NCBI GenBank assembly: GCA_963779325.1
Contig: CAVZXS010000037.1
Span: forward strand, 434,001 to 498,000
DNA from: CAVZXS01 sp963779325
GTDB taxonomy: Bacteria > Bacteroidota > Bacteroidia > Chitinophagales > Chitinophagaceae
Length of the DNA: 64,000 nt
Direction of reading: 5' to 3'
Shown here in pieces: positions 32,686 through 40,061 of the stretch (positions are counted from its first letter, which is position 1; each line of letters opens with the position of its first letter). The translations under genes were made by a program, and so were the position numbers. The notes under the pieces are model-generated. The model saw only the letters and a program-made list of their open reading frames with translations. It had not been told where the DNA came from and did no database searches.

Positions 32686-33600
32686 ATGGCAAAACAGTTT
32701 GAAGACTTTGACGCGAACCTGGCGGGAGAAGAAGGCAAAACAGAAGAAACGAAAAGCAGCTGGTTTAAGCGAATAAAGAAAGGTATTCTTACCACTACTG
32801 CCGATAAAAAGGAAACGCCTGAAGGGCTATGGGCAAAGTGTCCCGAATGCAATTATATATGCACCGTAAATGAATTACGGGAAAGTTTGTTTGTATGTCC
32901 CAAATGCAACTATCACCACCGCGTAGGCAGCAGCGAATACTATGACATTGTTTTTGATGATAAACAATTTACCGAGCTGTTTGAAAATATTCGCAGCAAA
33001 GATTACTTAGAATTTACCGACCTGAAGCCCTATAAAAAAAGATTGGAAGAAATTTGGAGTAAAACGGATTTAAAAGATTCGATGCGTGTGGCGACAGGTA
33101 AAGTAGGCGGCCATGATATTGTAATTGCCTGTATGGATTTTGAATTTATCGGCGGCAGTTTGGGTAGTGTGATGGGCGAAAAATTTTCACGTGCCGTAGA
33201 TTATTGCCTGCTGCATAAGCTGCCTTATATGGTGATAAGTAAAAGCGGCGGCGCCCGTATGATGGAAAGTGCGTTTTCACTGATGCAATTAGCTAAAACA
33301 AGCGGCAAACTTTCGCAACTGTCCGATGCCAAGCTGCCATACATATCATTATTAACCGATCCGACTTTTGGCGGCATATCGGCCAGCTTTGGTATGTTGG
33401 GCGATTTAAATATTGCCGAACCCGGCGCTTTAATAGGTTTTGCCGGCCCGCGGGTTATTAAAGAAACTATTAAAAAAGATTTGCCCGAAGGTTTTCAACG
33501 CAGCGAATTTTTATTGGATCACGGTTTCCTGGATTTTATTGTAGACAGAAAAAACCTCAAAGAAAAATTAACTACGGTGCTTTCTTTATTTAAAAATTAA
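32686..33600 (+). CDS. accD: Acetyl-CoA carboxylase carboxyltransferase subunit beta
   Basis: With AccA it transfers the carboxyl group from biotin to acetyl-CoA, starting fatty acid synthesis. The 304-residue protein starts MAKQFEDFDAN, shortly after the promoter element. It has the four-cysteine zinc ribbon (CPECNYIC ... CPKCNYHH, about residues 46-73) and the carboxyltransferase domain with FEFIGGSLGSVMGEKF, SGGARMMES, DPTFGGISASF and GFAGPRVIKET. Length is normal. It stands alone; accA is not in the window. Confidence 0.95.
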   Translation: MAKQFEDFDANLAGEEGKTEETKSSWFKRIKKGILTTTADKKETPEGLWAKCPECNYICTVNELRESLFVCPKCNYHHRVGSSEYYDIVFDDKQFTELFENIRSKDYLEFTDLKPYKKRLEEIWSKTDLKDSMRVATGKVGGHDIVIACMDFEFIGGSLGSVMGEKFSRAVDYCLLHKLPYMVISKSGGARMMESAFSLMQLAKTSGKLSQLSDAKLPYISLLTDPTFGGISASFGMLGDLNIAEPGALIGFAGPRVIKETIKKDLPEGFQRSEFLLDHGFLDFIVDRKNLKEKLTTVLSLFKN

Positions 33601-33667
33601 TAACACATCTCTTTAATAAGATAATTTATTCTTGTGCAGACTGTAACCGGAACTCGCCGGCTTGAAA

Positions 33668-34102
33668 ATGGAAATCAAAAATCGCTCAGCTTATTACGAA
33701 TACTATATTGACGACAAGTACGTTGCGGGTATGGTATTGACCGGTACGGAAGTAAAATCGTTAAGAGCAGGGCGGGCAAGTTTTAATGACAGTTATTGTC
33801 TTATCAATAAAGGTGAGTTGTGGATTAAATCGCTTCACATAGCCGAATACTCGCATGGCACGGCAAATAACCACGACCCGCTGCGGGAACGAAAACTGCT
33901 GCTGCAAAAAAGAGAAATTAAGAAAATAGAAAATAAGCTGAAAGAAAAAGGCCATACCATTGTTCCGCTGCGTATTTTTTTTACCGATAAAAATTTATTT
34001 AAGATTGAAATTGGTTTGGGTAAAGGAAAAAAAATGTACGACAAGCGAGAAAGTATAAAGCAGAAAGATGTGGACAGGGAAATGAAGCGGTATGTGAAAT
34101 AG
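33668..34102 (+). CDS. smpB: SsrA-binding protein
   Basis: SmpB binds tmRNA and delivers it to stalled ribosomes. The 144-residue beta-barrel protein has NRSAYYEYYIDDKYVAGMVLTGTEVKSLRAGRASFNDSY, the RNA-contact region NNHDPLRERKLLL and the basic tail GKGKKMYDKRESIKQKDVDREMKRYVK. The ATG at 33668 fits the family start. The gene is followed by a heptamer repeat and a very strong terminator. Confidence 0.95.
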   Translation: MEIKNRSAYYEYYIDDKYVAGMVLTGTEVKSLRAGRASFNDSYCLINKGELWIKSLHIAEYSHGTANNHDPLRERKLLLQKREIKKIENKLKEKGHTIVPLRIFFTDKNLFKIEIGLGKGKKMYDKRESIKQKDVDREMKRYVK

Positions 34103-34110
34103 TTGGTAGT

Positions 34111-34173
34111 GAACAATAGACAATAGGCAACGGGCAATAGGCAAAAGGCAAAAGGTAAAAATCAAAAGTCAAA
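34111..34173 (+). repeat. Heptanucleotide array after smpB
   Basis: Nine units in register: GAACAAT, AGACAAT, AGGCAAC, GGGCAAT, AGGCAAA, AGGCAAA, AGGTAAA, AATCAAA, AGTCAAA. It is the same family and the same kind of position (3' of a gene) as 1241-1296. Confidence 0.75.
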
Positions 34174-34215
34174 ACACAATGGCTGTCTTTTCTAATAAAA
34201 GACAGCCATTGTGTT
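34173..34215. terminator. Perfect 19-bp bidirectional terminator
   Basis: AACACAATGGCTGTCTTTT and its exact reverse complement are separated by CTAAT. A/T runs within the stem let it serve smpB and the opposing outer-membrane protein gene. Confidence 0.8.
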
Positions 34216-34319
34216 AAACAAAATTTCTGCTATTGTCGAAGAGTATTCTTTTGACGAACGGAGCGTCGCCATCGCAGATCAATAGTAGCAATACAGCTGA
34301 CAGAACAATCCTTATTCTT

Positions 34320-34988
34320 TTAGAAACTAAATCCCAATCCTACTTTAAACGCTTCGTTGTAAGCTTTCAAATTCGAGTTTTTATCTAAGCGACTTAATCC
34401 CCTGTCGTAAGAGCCGGTAATTCGCAGACCATTGGTAAACCGGTAACCGATACCGCCGGTTACACCCGCATCTATTCGATTAAAATTACTCGTCAAGTCA
34501 ACCGAACGCTTCAGCAACGAGATACCGAGTATGCCTGCATCTACTTTCAAATTGCTTTTTACAAGATAAGATAACTGCGGACCGGCAAAAATTTGTAATC
34601 CCTTGACAGGTTGTACTTTTAAAACAATCGGTATATCAATATACTGCGACTCAACTTTTGCACCTGCATTGGCGCCGAGGAAATTCAGTTTATCAATTGC
34701 TAAATCGCCGCGAAGCGTATAACCTTTTTGTGTATAGTTAATACCGGGTTCTATTGAAACGGCTTTGGTAACGGGAATATTAACAAAACCACCGACGTAA
34801 AAACTTGTTTTAGGAGCGGTTTGCAAAAAACCGTTGGTTGCTTTCACTATGTCATTCAATGTACCTGAGGCATCGCCGCGCCAATTGGTAACGGCCGCAC
34901 CGGCATGAATGCCTTTGGTAATTTGCGCTTGCGCTGTTATTGATAATGCGAATGCTGAAAGTACTGCGGGTAAAATTTTATATTTCAT
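34320..34988 (-). CDS. Outer-membrane beta-barrel protein (PorT/OMP_b-brl family)
   Basis: The 222-residue product, from the Met that gives a signal peptide (MKYKILPAVLSAFALSITAQAQ), contains alternating aromatic/hydrophobic strands ending in the outer-membrane signature EAFKVGLGFSF. Motifs such as GIHAGAAVTNWRGD, SIEPGINYTQKGYT and GPQLSYLVKSNLKV are typical of small outer-membrane barrel proteins of Bacteroidota. A ligand or transport role cannot be assigned. The reading frame continues upstream but without a signal peptide. Confidence 0.8.
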   Translation of the reverse strand: MKYKILPAVLSAFALSITAQAQITKGIHAGAAVTNWRGDASGTLNDIVKATNGFLQTAPKTSFYVGGFVNIPVTKAVSIEPGINYTQKGYTLRGDLAIDKLNFLGANAGAKVESQYIDIPIVLKVQPVKGLQIFAGPQLSYLVKSNLKVDAGILGISLLKRSVDLTSNFNRIDAGVTGGIGYRFTNGLRITGSYDRGLSRLDKNSNLKAYNEAFKVGLGFSF

Positions 34989-35177
34989 AATTGTGGTTGC
35001 GGGGCTTTGTAACTCCCGGTTGTTAGTGTATTCGGAAAAACATGCCAACTGTTTTAAATGTTTTGTTAATCCGCCCGGCGCTTGTTAATGAAAATAAAAC
35101 GTCTGTCGGTGTTTTATTTTTTATTACCTTGGAGTAAGAAGTAAAACGGCGCACGATTTTTGAACCAAATTCCGGTT

Positions 35178-36137
35178 ATGAAAAAAATACTTTTAGGACT
35201 TTTTATACTTGTCTCGTTACACGCCAATACACAAAACATATCGGGCTACTGGTACGGGGTAGCCAATCCGCAAACAAGTGATAAGACCAACAACTACCTC
35301 GTGGAAATGATTGTAAACCATGATGCCAAAGGCAATGTAAAGGGCATAATGAACTATTATTTCAAAAATACTTTTCGCAGTGTGACCGTAAAGGGTAATT
35401 ACAAACAAAATTCAAGAGTGCTGACAATAGATAATGTCCCGTTGCCTTTTCATGCTTCCAAAAGCAGCAGTATGAGTATTGATTGTATCATGGATATGGC
35501 GGGTGTTGTAAAATTTGCAAAAGCCGGATCAGATATTGCCGGTTCCTTTATTAGCATTCCCCAATACCAATACACCTGTCCGCAATTAACTTTCAGCATG
35601 AAACTGAATGCAAGTATCAGTAAAAAAGATTCAATTATAACCGCACTTAATAATTTTAAAGAAACCAACCAGGTGTGGAGCCCCACGGTAAACGATACAT
35701 TGATAGCTGTAAATATTATTCCGCGGAAAGTAGAAAATATTGTAATCAATAATCTTTTTAAAGAAAGAGAAAAGACGGTGGTGCAGGAAATAGAAGTGGA
35801 AAGTGATTCGCTTAAAATTGATATTTATGATAACGGCGTGGTGGATGGTGATTCCATTTCTGTTTTTTATAATGATAAACTCATTGCTTTTAACAGGATA
35901 CTCAGTACACAAGCTATTCATATTAATTTAAACCTTGACCCGCAGAAAGAAGTAAGCGAACTGAGTATGTTTGCCGATAACCTGGGCAGCATACCGCCCA
36001 ATACCGCACTGATGGTGGTAAGCGACGGTAAGACACGTTATGAAATACGCATGTCCAGCAGTTTTAAAGATAACGGTACGGTAAGGATAAAGAGGAAAGC
36101 GGCCCCGCTTAAACCTTCCGCTGCTCTTAAGCAGTAA
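35178..36137 (+). CDS. Exported protein of unknown function
   Basis: The 319-residue protein has a signal peptide ending near ANTQ (about residue 19). The mature part begins ISGYWYGVANPQTSDKTNNYLVEMIVNHDAKGNVKGIMNYYF, lipocalin-like in style, and has a C-terminal beta-sandwich-like module (DSLKIDIYDNGVVDGDSISVFYNDKLIAFN..., ELSMFADNLGSIPPNTALMVVSDGKTRYEI). I do not recognise the family. Single gene, with 370 bases of repeat-bearing sequence downstream. Confidence 0.7.
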   Translation: MKKILLGLFILVSLHANTQNISGYWYGVANPQTSDKTNNYLVEMIVNHDAKGNVKGIMNYYFKNTFRSVTVKGNYKQNSRVLTIDNVPLPFHASKSSSMSIDCIMDMAGVVKFAKAGSDIAGSFISIPQYQYTCPQLTFSMKLNASISKKDSIITALNNFKETNQVWSPTVNDTLIAVNIIPRKVENIVINNLFKEREKTVVQEIEVESDSLKIDIYDNGVVDGDSISVFYNDKLIAFNRILSTQAIHINLNLDPQKEVSELSMFADNLGSIPPNTALMVVSDGKTRYEIRMSSSFKDNGTVRIKRKAAPLKPSAALKQ

Positions 36138-36508
36138 AAGATATTGAAGAAAGTATTGCGTAGCGGATGCTTCATTTCGCTGCGCTCATCCCCACAGGGC
36201 AGGCAGCATGACAGCAGCAATTGGTTTTCAATTTTCGATACAGTTTCACTAAGCAAGTTTTTAGTTTACTTGTAATTACACTTTCTGTTTTCATACAGTT
36301 ACATTGCTATCATACCCGTTCAGTTTGTCGTGTTGATACCGCCATCCCGATGCATCGGGAGTAGAAGCATCCGGTACGCCGGGCTTCGAAAACGAAATTT
36401 TCTTATGTGATTTTTACGCCGAGTCCGCGCACAACGCACATAGCCACGGTGTGACTCGGCTTGCAATCTTTTTATTATAATGCTTTGAATAATCGGAAAG
36501 GAAAAAAA
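36138..36508. other. Gap with a large hairpin and a CCCGAT palindrome
   Basis: The gap holds CCCGATGCATCGGG (about 36346-36359) and a hairpin whose ends GCCGAGTC (36418-36425) and GACTCGGC (36453-36460) close a 27-base interior followed by ATCTTTTTATTA. It could be a terminator or a small structured RNA. No gene seen. Confidence 0.4.
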
Positions 36509-36636
36509 ATGGCAACCCAAACCCAGTTGCATTAGACGAATTAGAATTCGTTTCGGATACCCTTACCAAAGAAGAACTCAAAGTATTTGAAGCTTGGGAG
36601 AGAAATGCAAAAAATAACCCGGTAAGTAAGCAATAA
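36509..36636 (+). pseudogene. Small ORF, apparently broken by one missing base
   Basis: A purine-rich stretch GGAAAGG and an ATG at 36509 start MATQTQLH and stop at once. In the next frame a good-looking coding run follows, NPNPVALDELEFVSDTLTKEELKVFEAWERNAKNNPVSKQ, ending in TAA at 36634-36636. Adding one A at about 36514-36515 would give a 42-residue protein, MANPNPVALDELEF and so on. No family recognised. A strong terminator follows six bases later, which supports a real small gene. Low confidence. Confidence 0.4.
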
Positions 36637-36641
36637 GATAC

Positions 36642-36676
36642 AATAATTCAGGGCCTTTAACAGGCCCTGAATTATT
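36642..36676. terminator. Bidirectional 15-bp terminator
   Basis: AATAATTCAGGGCCT and AGGCCCTGAATTATT pair perfectly around a 5-base loop between the small ORF and porQ. Confidence 0.8.
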
Positions 36677-36693
36677 TTCCATGCTTTCAATAA

Positions 36694-37752
36694 TCACCAC
36701 CCTACTCTCTCGCCAAATTTTCCCAAACCAAAATATTCATTCAATTTCATGTTAATGCCAAGCTGGTTATAGCCCGTATTATTTTGGTATTGCGCACGGG
36801 CAAAACGTACTTGCAGTTTATTCAGTATCATGGCCGCTCCTATCGAAAAACCATTTAGCCCGTTACTCGTATTATTAATATTTAACTCCTGTCTTCGCAG
36901 ATGATTATAACCAATGCTGACCTCCACTTTATCGCCAAGATAAATTTGCGTGGCAAAAACAAAATGCCTGAATAACTTATCTACCGTAAATTTTTTATTG
37001 CCGCCATTAATGCCGTTATCATTATTAAACAACGTATCGTTGTACCGAATATTGAACTGATGCAGGTGTTGTGCCGTTACAGAAAATCCCAACGGCGCTT
37101 TGTCCAATCTTTTTGTAATACCCGCAATCAAATCAAAGGGCAAATCCTCAGCCGAACCGGCACTGTATTTCTTTAACTGAAAACCCATATTCTTTGCTAC
37201 GATAGACGCCGAAAATAATTTTGCCGTATCATGAAATAATACGCCCATTTCTATTGCTAATCCGTTGGAGCGGTATTGCCCGTAATTCGAACTGATATAT
37301 TTCAATGCGGCACCGTAGTTCCATTTGGTCAAATATTTCCTTGCTGCTGAAACCTGCATTACAAAATCGCGGGGATGAAACTGCCCGTTGATATTTCCTG
37401 AAGCATCGGTCTGTTGTATGTTGCCGTAGTTGATATAATGCAGCCCGCCGGCAAAGCTTGTATTTAATTTAGCATGATGATAACCCATTGATAAATGATA
37501 GGCGCTGATACCGGCGTAAAAACTGTTGAACACGGCATTCATTTGTGTATGCATGTTCGGCGTTAGTAATGCAGGATTATAAAATGCCATACCGACATCA
37601 TTACCCGTTTGCGAAACATTGACGCCGCCCAATGCTGTTAGCTGTGGCGAAGCAGGCAGTTTTAAAAAATTAAATACAGCACTGCCTCCAATGGTTTGAG
37701 CATTGGTGGTACAAACAATAAAAAGGCTTATTATAATAAGGAACCTCCGCAA
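36694..37752 (-). CDS. porQ: Type IX secretion system protein PorQ
   Basis: The 352-residue outer-membrane protein has a signal peptide ending near TNAQ (about residue 19), then the PorV/PorQ-type N-terminus GGSAVFNFLKLPASPQLTALGGVNVSQTGNDVGMAFYNPALL. Beta-barrel strands of a FadL-like barrel follow (INYGNIQQTDASGNINGQF, YGAALKYISSNYGQYRSNG, IGYNHLRRQELNI). In T9SS, PorQ works with PorU, PorV and PorZ in the attachment complex that cleaves and anchors cargo. This fits the sorted proteins elsewhere in the window. The neighbouring genes do not add information. Confidence 0.85.
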   Translation of the reverse strand: MRRFLIIISLFIVCTTNAQTIGGSAVFNFLKLPASPQLTALGGVNVSQTGNDVGMAFYNPALLTPNMHTQMNAVFNSFYAGISAYHLSMGYHHAKLNTSFAGGLHYINYGNIQQTDASGNINGQFHPRDFVMQVSAARKYLTKWNYGAALKYISSNYGQYRSNGLAIEMGVLFHDTAKLFSASIVAKNMGFQLKKYSAGSAEDLPFDLIAGITKRLDKAPLGFSVTAQHLHQFNIRYNDTLFNNDNGINGGNKKFTVDKLFRHFVFATQIYLGDKVEVSIGYNHLRRQELNINNTSNGLNGFSIGAAMILNKLQVRFARAQYQNNTGYNQLGINMKLNEYFGLGKFGERVGW

Positions 37753-37853
37753 AGTGTACGAATTTACGGGATAAATTTTTTGCCACTCTGTGAAAGTGAA
37801 ATACTATGCAGGCAAAAATGTAAAAACCCGGCAGAATTACTTAAATTAGCTTT

Positions 37854-38069
37854 ATGGAAGCATTAAAAATTGAAATACTAAATTCAAAGGCTCTTCAACT
37901 GATCAAGGGCATGCAAGAACTTATACTCATCAAGGTAAGTGATGAACCTGTTTCCAAACTAAAAACCTATCTCAAAAAAATGAGGCGCAATTCCGGCACT
38001 GCGCCAAGCCTGAATGAAATTAACAAAATAGTTGAACAAATAAGAGTACAGCGTTATGCCAAAAAGTAA
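37854..38069 (+). CDS. Antitoxin-like protein of a PIN-type toxin-antitoxin pair
   Basis: The 71-residue protein (MEALKIEILNSKALQLIKGMQELILIKVSD...) resembles short antitoxins that bind a PIN toxin through the C-terminus. I recognise the arrangement rather than the sequence: its 3' end overlaps by 14 bases a second ORF starting with a PIN motif. It appears intact, while the toxin is truncated. Confidence 0.6.
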   Translation: MEALKIEILNSKALQLIKGMQELILIKVSDEPVSKLKTYLKKMRRNSGTAPSLNEINKIVEQIRVQRYAKK

Positions 38070-38124
38070 TCCGCTCAAAATACTCATTGATACCAATCTT
38101 TGGGTCAGTTTCATTAATCTTTAA
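38056..38124 (+). pseudogene. Truncated PIN-domain toxin
   Basis: The ORF MPKSNPLKILIDTNLWVSFI starts inside the antitoxin gene and stops with TAA after 22 codons. KILIDTNLWVSF is the first strand and first catalytic Asp/Asn of PIN-family toxins. In the next frame LIGDRII follows, as might be expected a few residues later (usual SFLIGK), and then the similarity fades into repeats. So the toxin is a remnant, cut short by frameshift and loss of the rest. Confidence 0.65.
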
Positions 38125-38164
38125 TAGGAGATAGAATAATCTCACGCACAGAAAAATCAAACTA

Positions 38165-38395
38165 TTCCAAAAGCCCCTTAGGGCAATGCCATTAAGTTAA
38201 AGGGTTTCAATTGCCTTGCCCTTTAGGGCAAGGATAAAATATTGAAAGAATGTATTGGCTTTAGCCAAAAAACAATTTGGCTAAAGCCTGCAATATAAAG
38301 ACAATTGCTATCACCGCCCTGAAGGGCGGTGCAAATTATCAGATGGTCTTTAACTTATTAATATCCCCCCCTTTTGGAACATCCCGATTTATCGG
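38165..38395. repeat. Cluster of hairpin repeats after the toxin remnant
   Basis: The cluster holds CCTTGCCC-TTTA-GGGCAAGG (38214-38233), GGCTTTAGCCAAA with a perfect 13-bp partner TTTGGCTAAAGCC (38257-38288), CACCGCCC-TGAA-GGGCGGTG (38312-38331) and CCCGAT-TT-ATCGGG (about 38384-38397). It fills the 285-base gap up to serA. Several loops (TTTA, TGAA) match those of the palindromes inside trp genes. Confidence 0.75.
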
Positions 38396-38409
38396 GAAGA
38401 GGTTTGGGG

Positions 38410-39642
38410 TTAATAAACCAACCTCACCTTAATCGTAGCTTTTACTTCTTTCAGTAATTGTAATGCACGGTTACTGATATTTTTATCAATATCCAGCACC
38501 ACGTAACCAATGTCCTCATTGGTTTTTAAATACTGCGCCAGTATATTTATTTTATGCTTGCTCAGCTGCGTATTTATTTCGCTCAGTACGCCCGGTACAT
38601 TGTTGTGTATATGCAGTATACGGTGGCTGCCTTCCTGCGGGGGCAAGGCCAGTGCCGGCACGGTATGCGAACCAAACGTAATTCCTTTCTCCAAATAATT
38701 AAACAGCTTAATGCTTACGTCCTGTCCTATATTTTGTTGCGCTTCCTCGGTGCTGCCGCCAATATGCGGCGTCAAAATTACATTGGGTAAGTCCTGCAAC
38801 GGTGTTTGAAAACGATCTCCGTTCTTTTCAGGTTCCCAAGGGAACACATCAATAGCAGCGCCGCCAATAGCGCCTTCTGCTATTTGTTTGCGCAATGCTT
38901 CCAGGTCCACCACTTCTCCCCTTGCGTAGTTAATCAGTATCGCCCCTTTTTTAAAATGTTTAAGATTGGTTTTATTAATCAAATTTTTTGTTTGCATTGT
39001 TTCCGGTACGTGCAGCGTTACAATGTCGGAGTGTTTCAACAACTCTCTTAATGATTTTTTATCTTCAGCATTACCCAGCGGCAGTTTTGTTTCGGTATCA
39101 TAAAAAATAACTTTCATACCCAAACCTTCAGCCAATACGCTTACCTGGCTGCCTATATTACCGTAACCGATTATGCCCAATGTTTTGCCGCGCAATTCGT
39201 AACTGCCCTTGGCATCTTTCATCCATATGCCTTCATGCGCCGCTTTATTTTTATCAGGTATTCTTCTTATCAGCATAATGGATAACCCAATTACCAACTC
39301 CGCCACCGATCTGGTATTACTGTATGGCGCATTAAAAACCGCTACGCCGTTTTTAGTAGCTGCTTTTAAATCTACCTGGTTTACACCAATACAAAAACAA
39401 CCGATAGCCTGCAGCTTCACGGCTGCATCCAGCACTTTTTTCGTTATCTGTGTTTTGGAACGTATGCCCAGTATATGCACATCTTTTATTTCTTTAATCA
39501 GTTCTTCTTCCGTCAGCGCCTTTGTTATTTTATCTACCTGCACATAACCCTGCTGTCGAAAATTTTTAACCGCCGCTTCGCTGATATTCTCCAGGAATAA
39601 TATTCTTATTTTTTCTTTGGGATAGCTCGTTTTTAAATCCAT
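38410..39642 (-). CDS. serA: D-3-phosphoglycerate dehydrogenase with ACT domain
   Basis: SerA makes 3-phosphohydroxypyruvate, the first step to serine, which also feeds TrpB. The 410-residue protein has the substrate domain, the NAD-binding GIIGYGNIGSQVSVLAEGLGM, the catalytic Arg in NYARGEVVD, Glu and the His in LTPHIGGSTEEAQ. A C-terminal ACT domain follows (HRILHIHNNVPGVLSEINTQLSKHKINI) for serine feedback. The ATG at 39642 is only five bases from a perfect promoter element, so the mRNA may be almost leaderless. Confidence 0.95.
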   Translation of the reverse strand: MDLKTSYPKEKIRILFLENISEAAVKNFRQQGYVQVDKITKALTEEELIKEIKDVHILGIRSKTQITKKVLDAAVKLQAIGCFCIGVNQVDLKAATKNGVAVFNAPYSNTRSVAELVIGLSIMLIRRIPDKNKAAHEGIWMKDAKGSYELRGKTLGIIGYGNIGSQVSVLAEGLGMKVIFYDTETKLPLGNAEDKKSLRELLKHSDIVTLHVPETMQTKNLINKTNLKHFKKGAILINYARGEVVDLEALRKQIAEGAIGGAAIDVFPWEPEKNGDRFQTPLQDLPNVILTPHIGGSTEEAQQNIGQDVSIKLFNYLEKGITFGSHTVPALALPPQEGSHRILHIHNNVPGVLSEINTQLSKHKINILAQYLKTNEDIGYVVLDIDKNISNRALQLLKEVKATIKVRLVY

Positions 39643-39646
39643 GGCG

Positions 39647-39654
39647 CAAATATA
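39647..39654 (-). promoter_or_regulatory. -7 element directly upstream of serA
   Basis: The minus strand reads TATATTTG, a full consensus match, ending five bases before the serA start codon. Confidence 0.5.
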
Positions 39655-39756
39655 AGAACCCTGCCATGCAATTGAACATCTGTATACATTATCTCAAAAA
39701 AAATGAAGCATCATTGCCGGTACAATTACCAGCTTCAGTATCCCGCCATTCACTCC

Positions 39757-39838
39757 AAGCCCTCCCCGTTTTGTTTTTTGTCATATTGAGCAAAGCGAAA
39801 TATCTAAAACAAAACGGAATCGGGGCTTTCTGTTACTG
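39757..39838. repeat. Long imperfect hairpin with ATTGAGCAAAGCGAAA motif
   Basis: CCGTTTTGTTTT (39766-39777) pairs with AAAACAAAACGG (39816-39827), flanked by AAGCCC and GGGGCTT. The loop contains TCATATTGAGCAAAGCGAAA. It looks like a non-coding repeat in the 419-base serA-hydrolase gap. A family A-like palindrome CCCTCC-GGT-GGGAGG with GTTTAGG lies at about 39953-39976. Confidence 0.6.
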
Positions 39839-40046
39839 TCGGGGCTATGCCCGGCAGCATAATACAATTCAGCACCGGCAGGAATATTCTTTATATTCTA
39901 TCCCGGATAGAATATATTTCAAACCATTCAATGTATCACTTTTATCATAGCAAGCTCCCATTCCCTCCGGTGGGAGGGGTTTAGGTAGTTTCGCATAAAA
40001 AAATATTCGAGTGGGGGTGGGTCAAAGTCCATATTCCCCGCATCCT

Positions 40047-40054
40047 TATCTTTG
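40047..40054 (+). promoter_or_regulatory. -7 element before the serine hydrolase gene
   Basis: TATCTTTG, a full match to TAnnTTTG, lies seven bases before the ATG. Confidence 0.5.
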
Positions 40055-40061
40055 AGGCACA

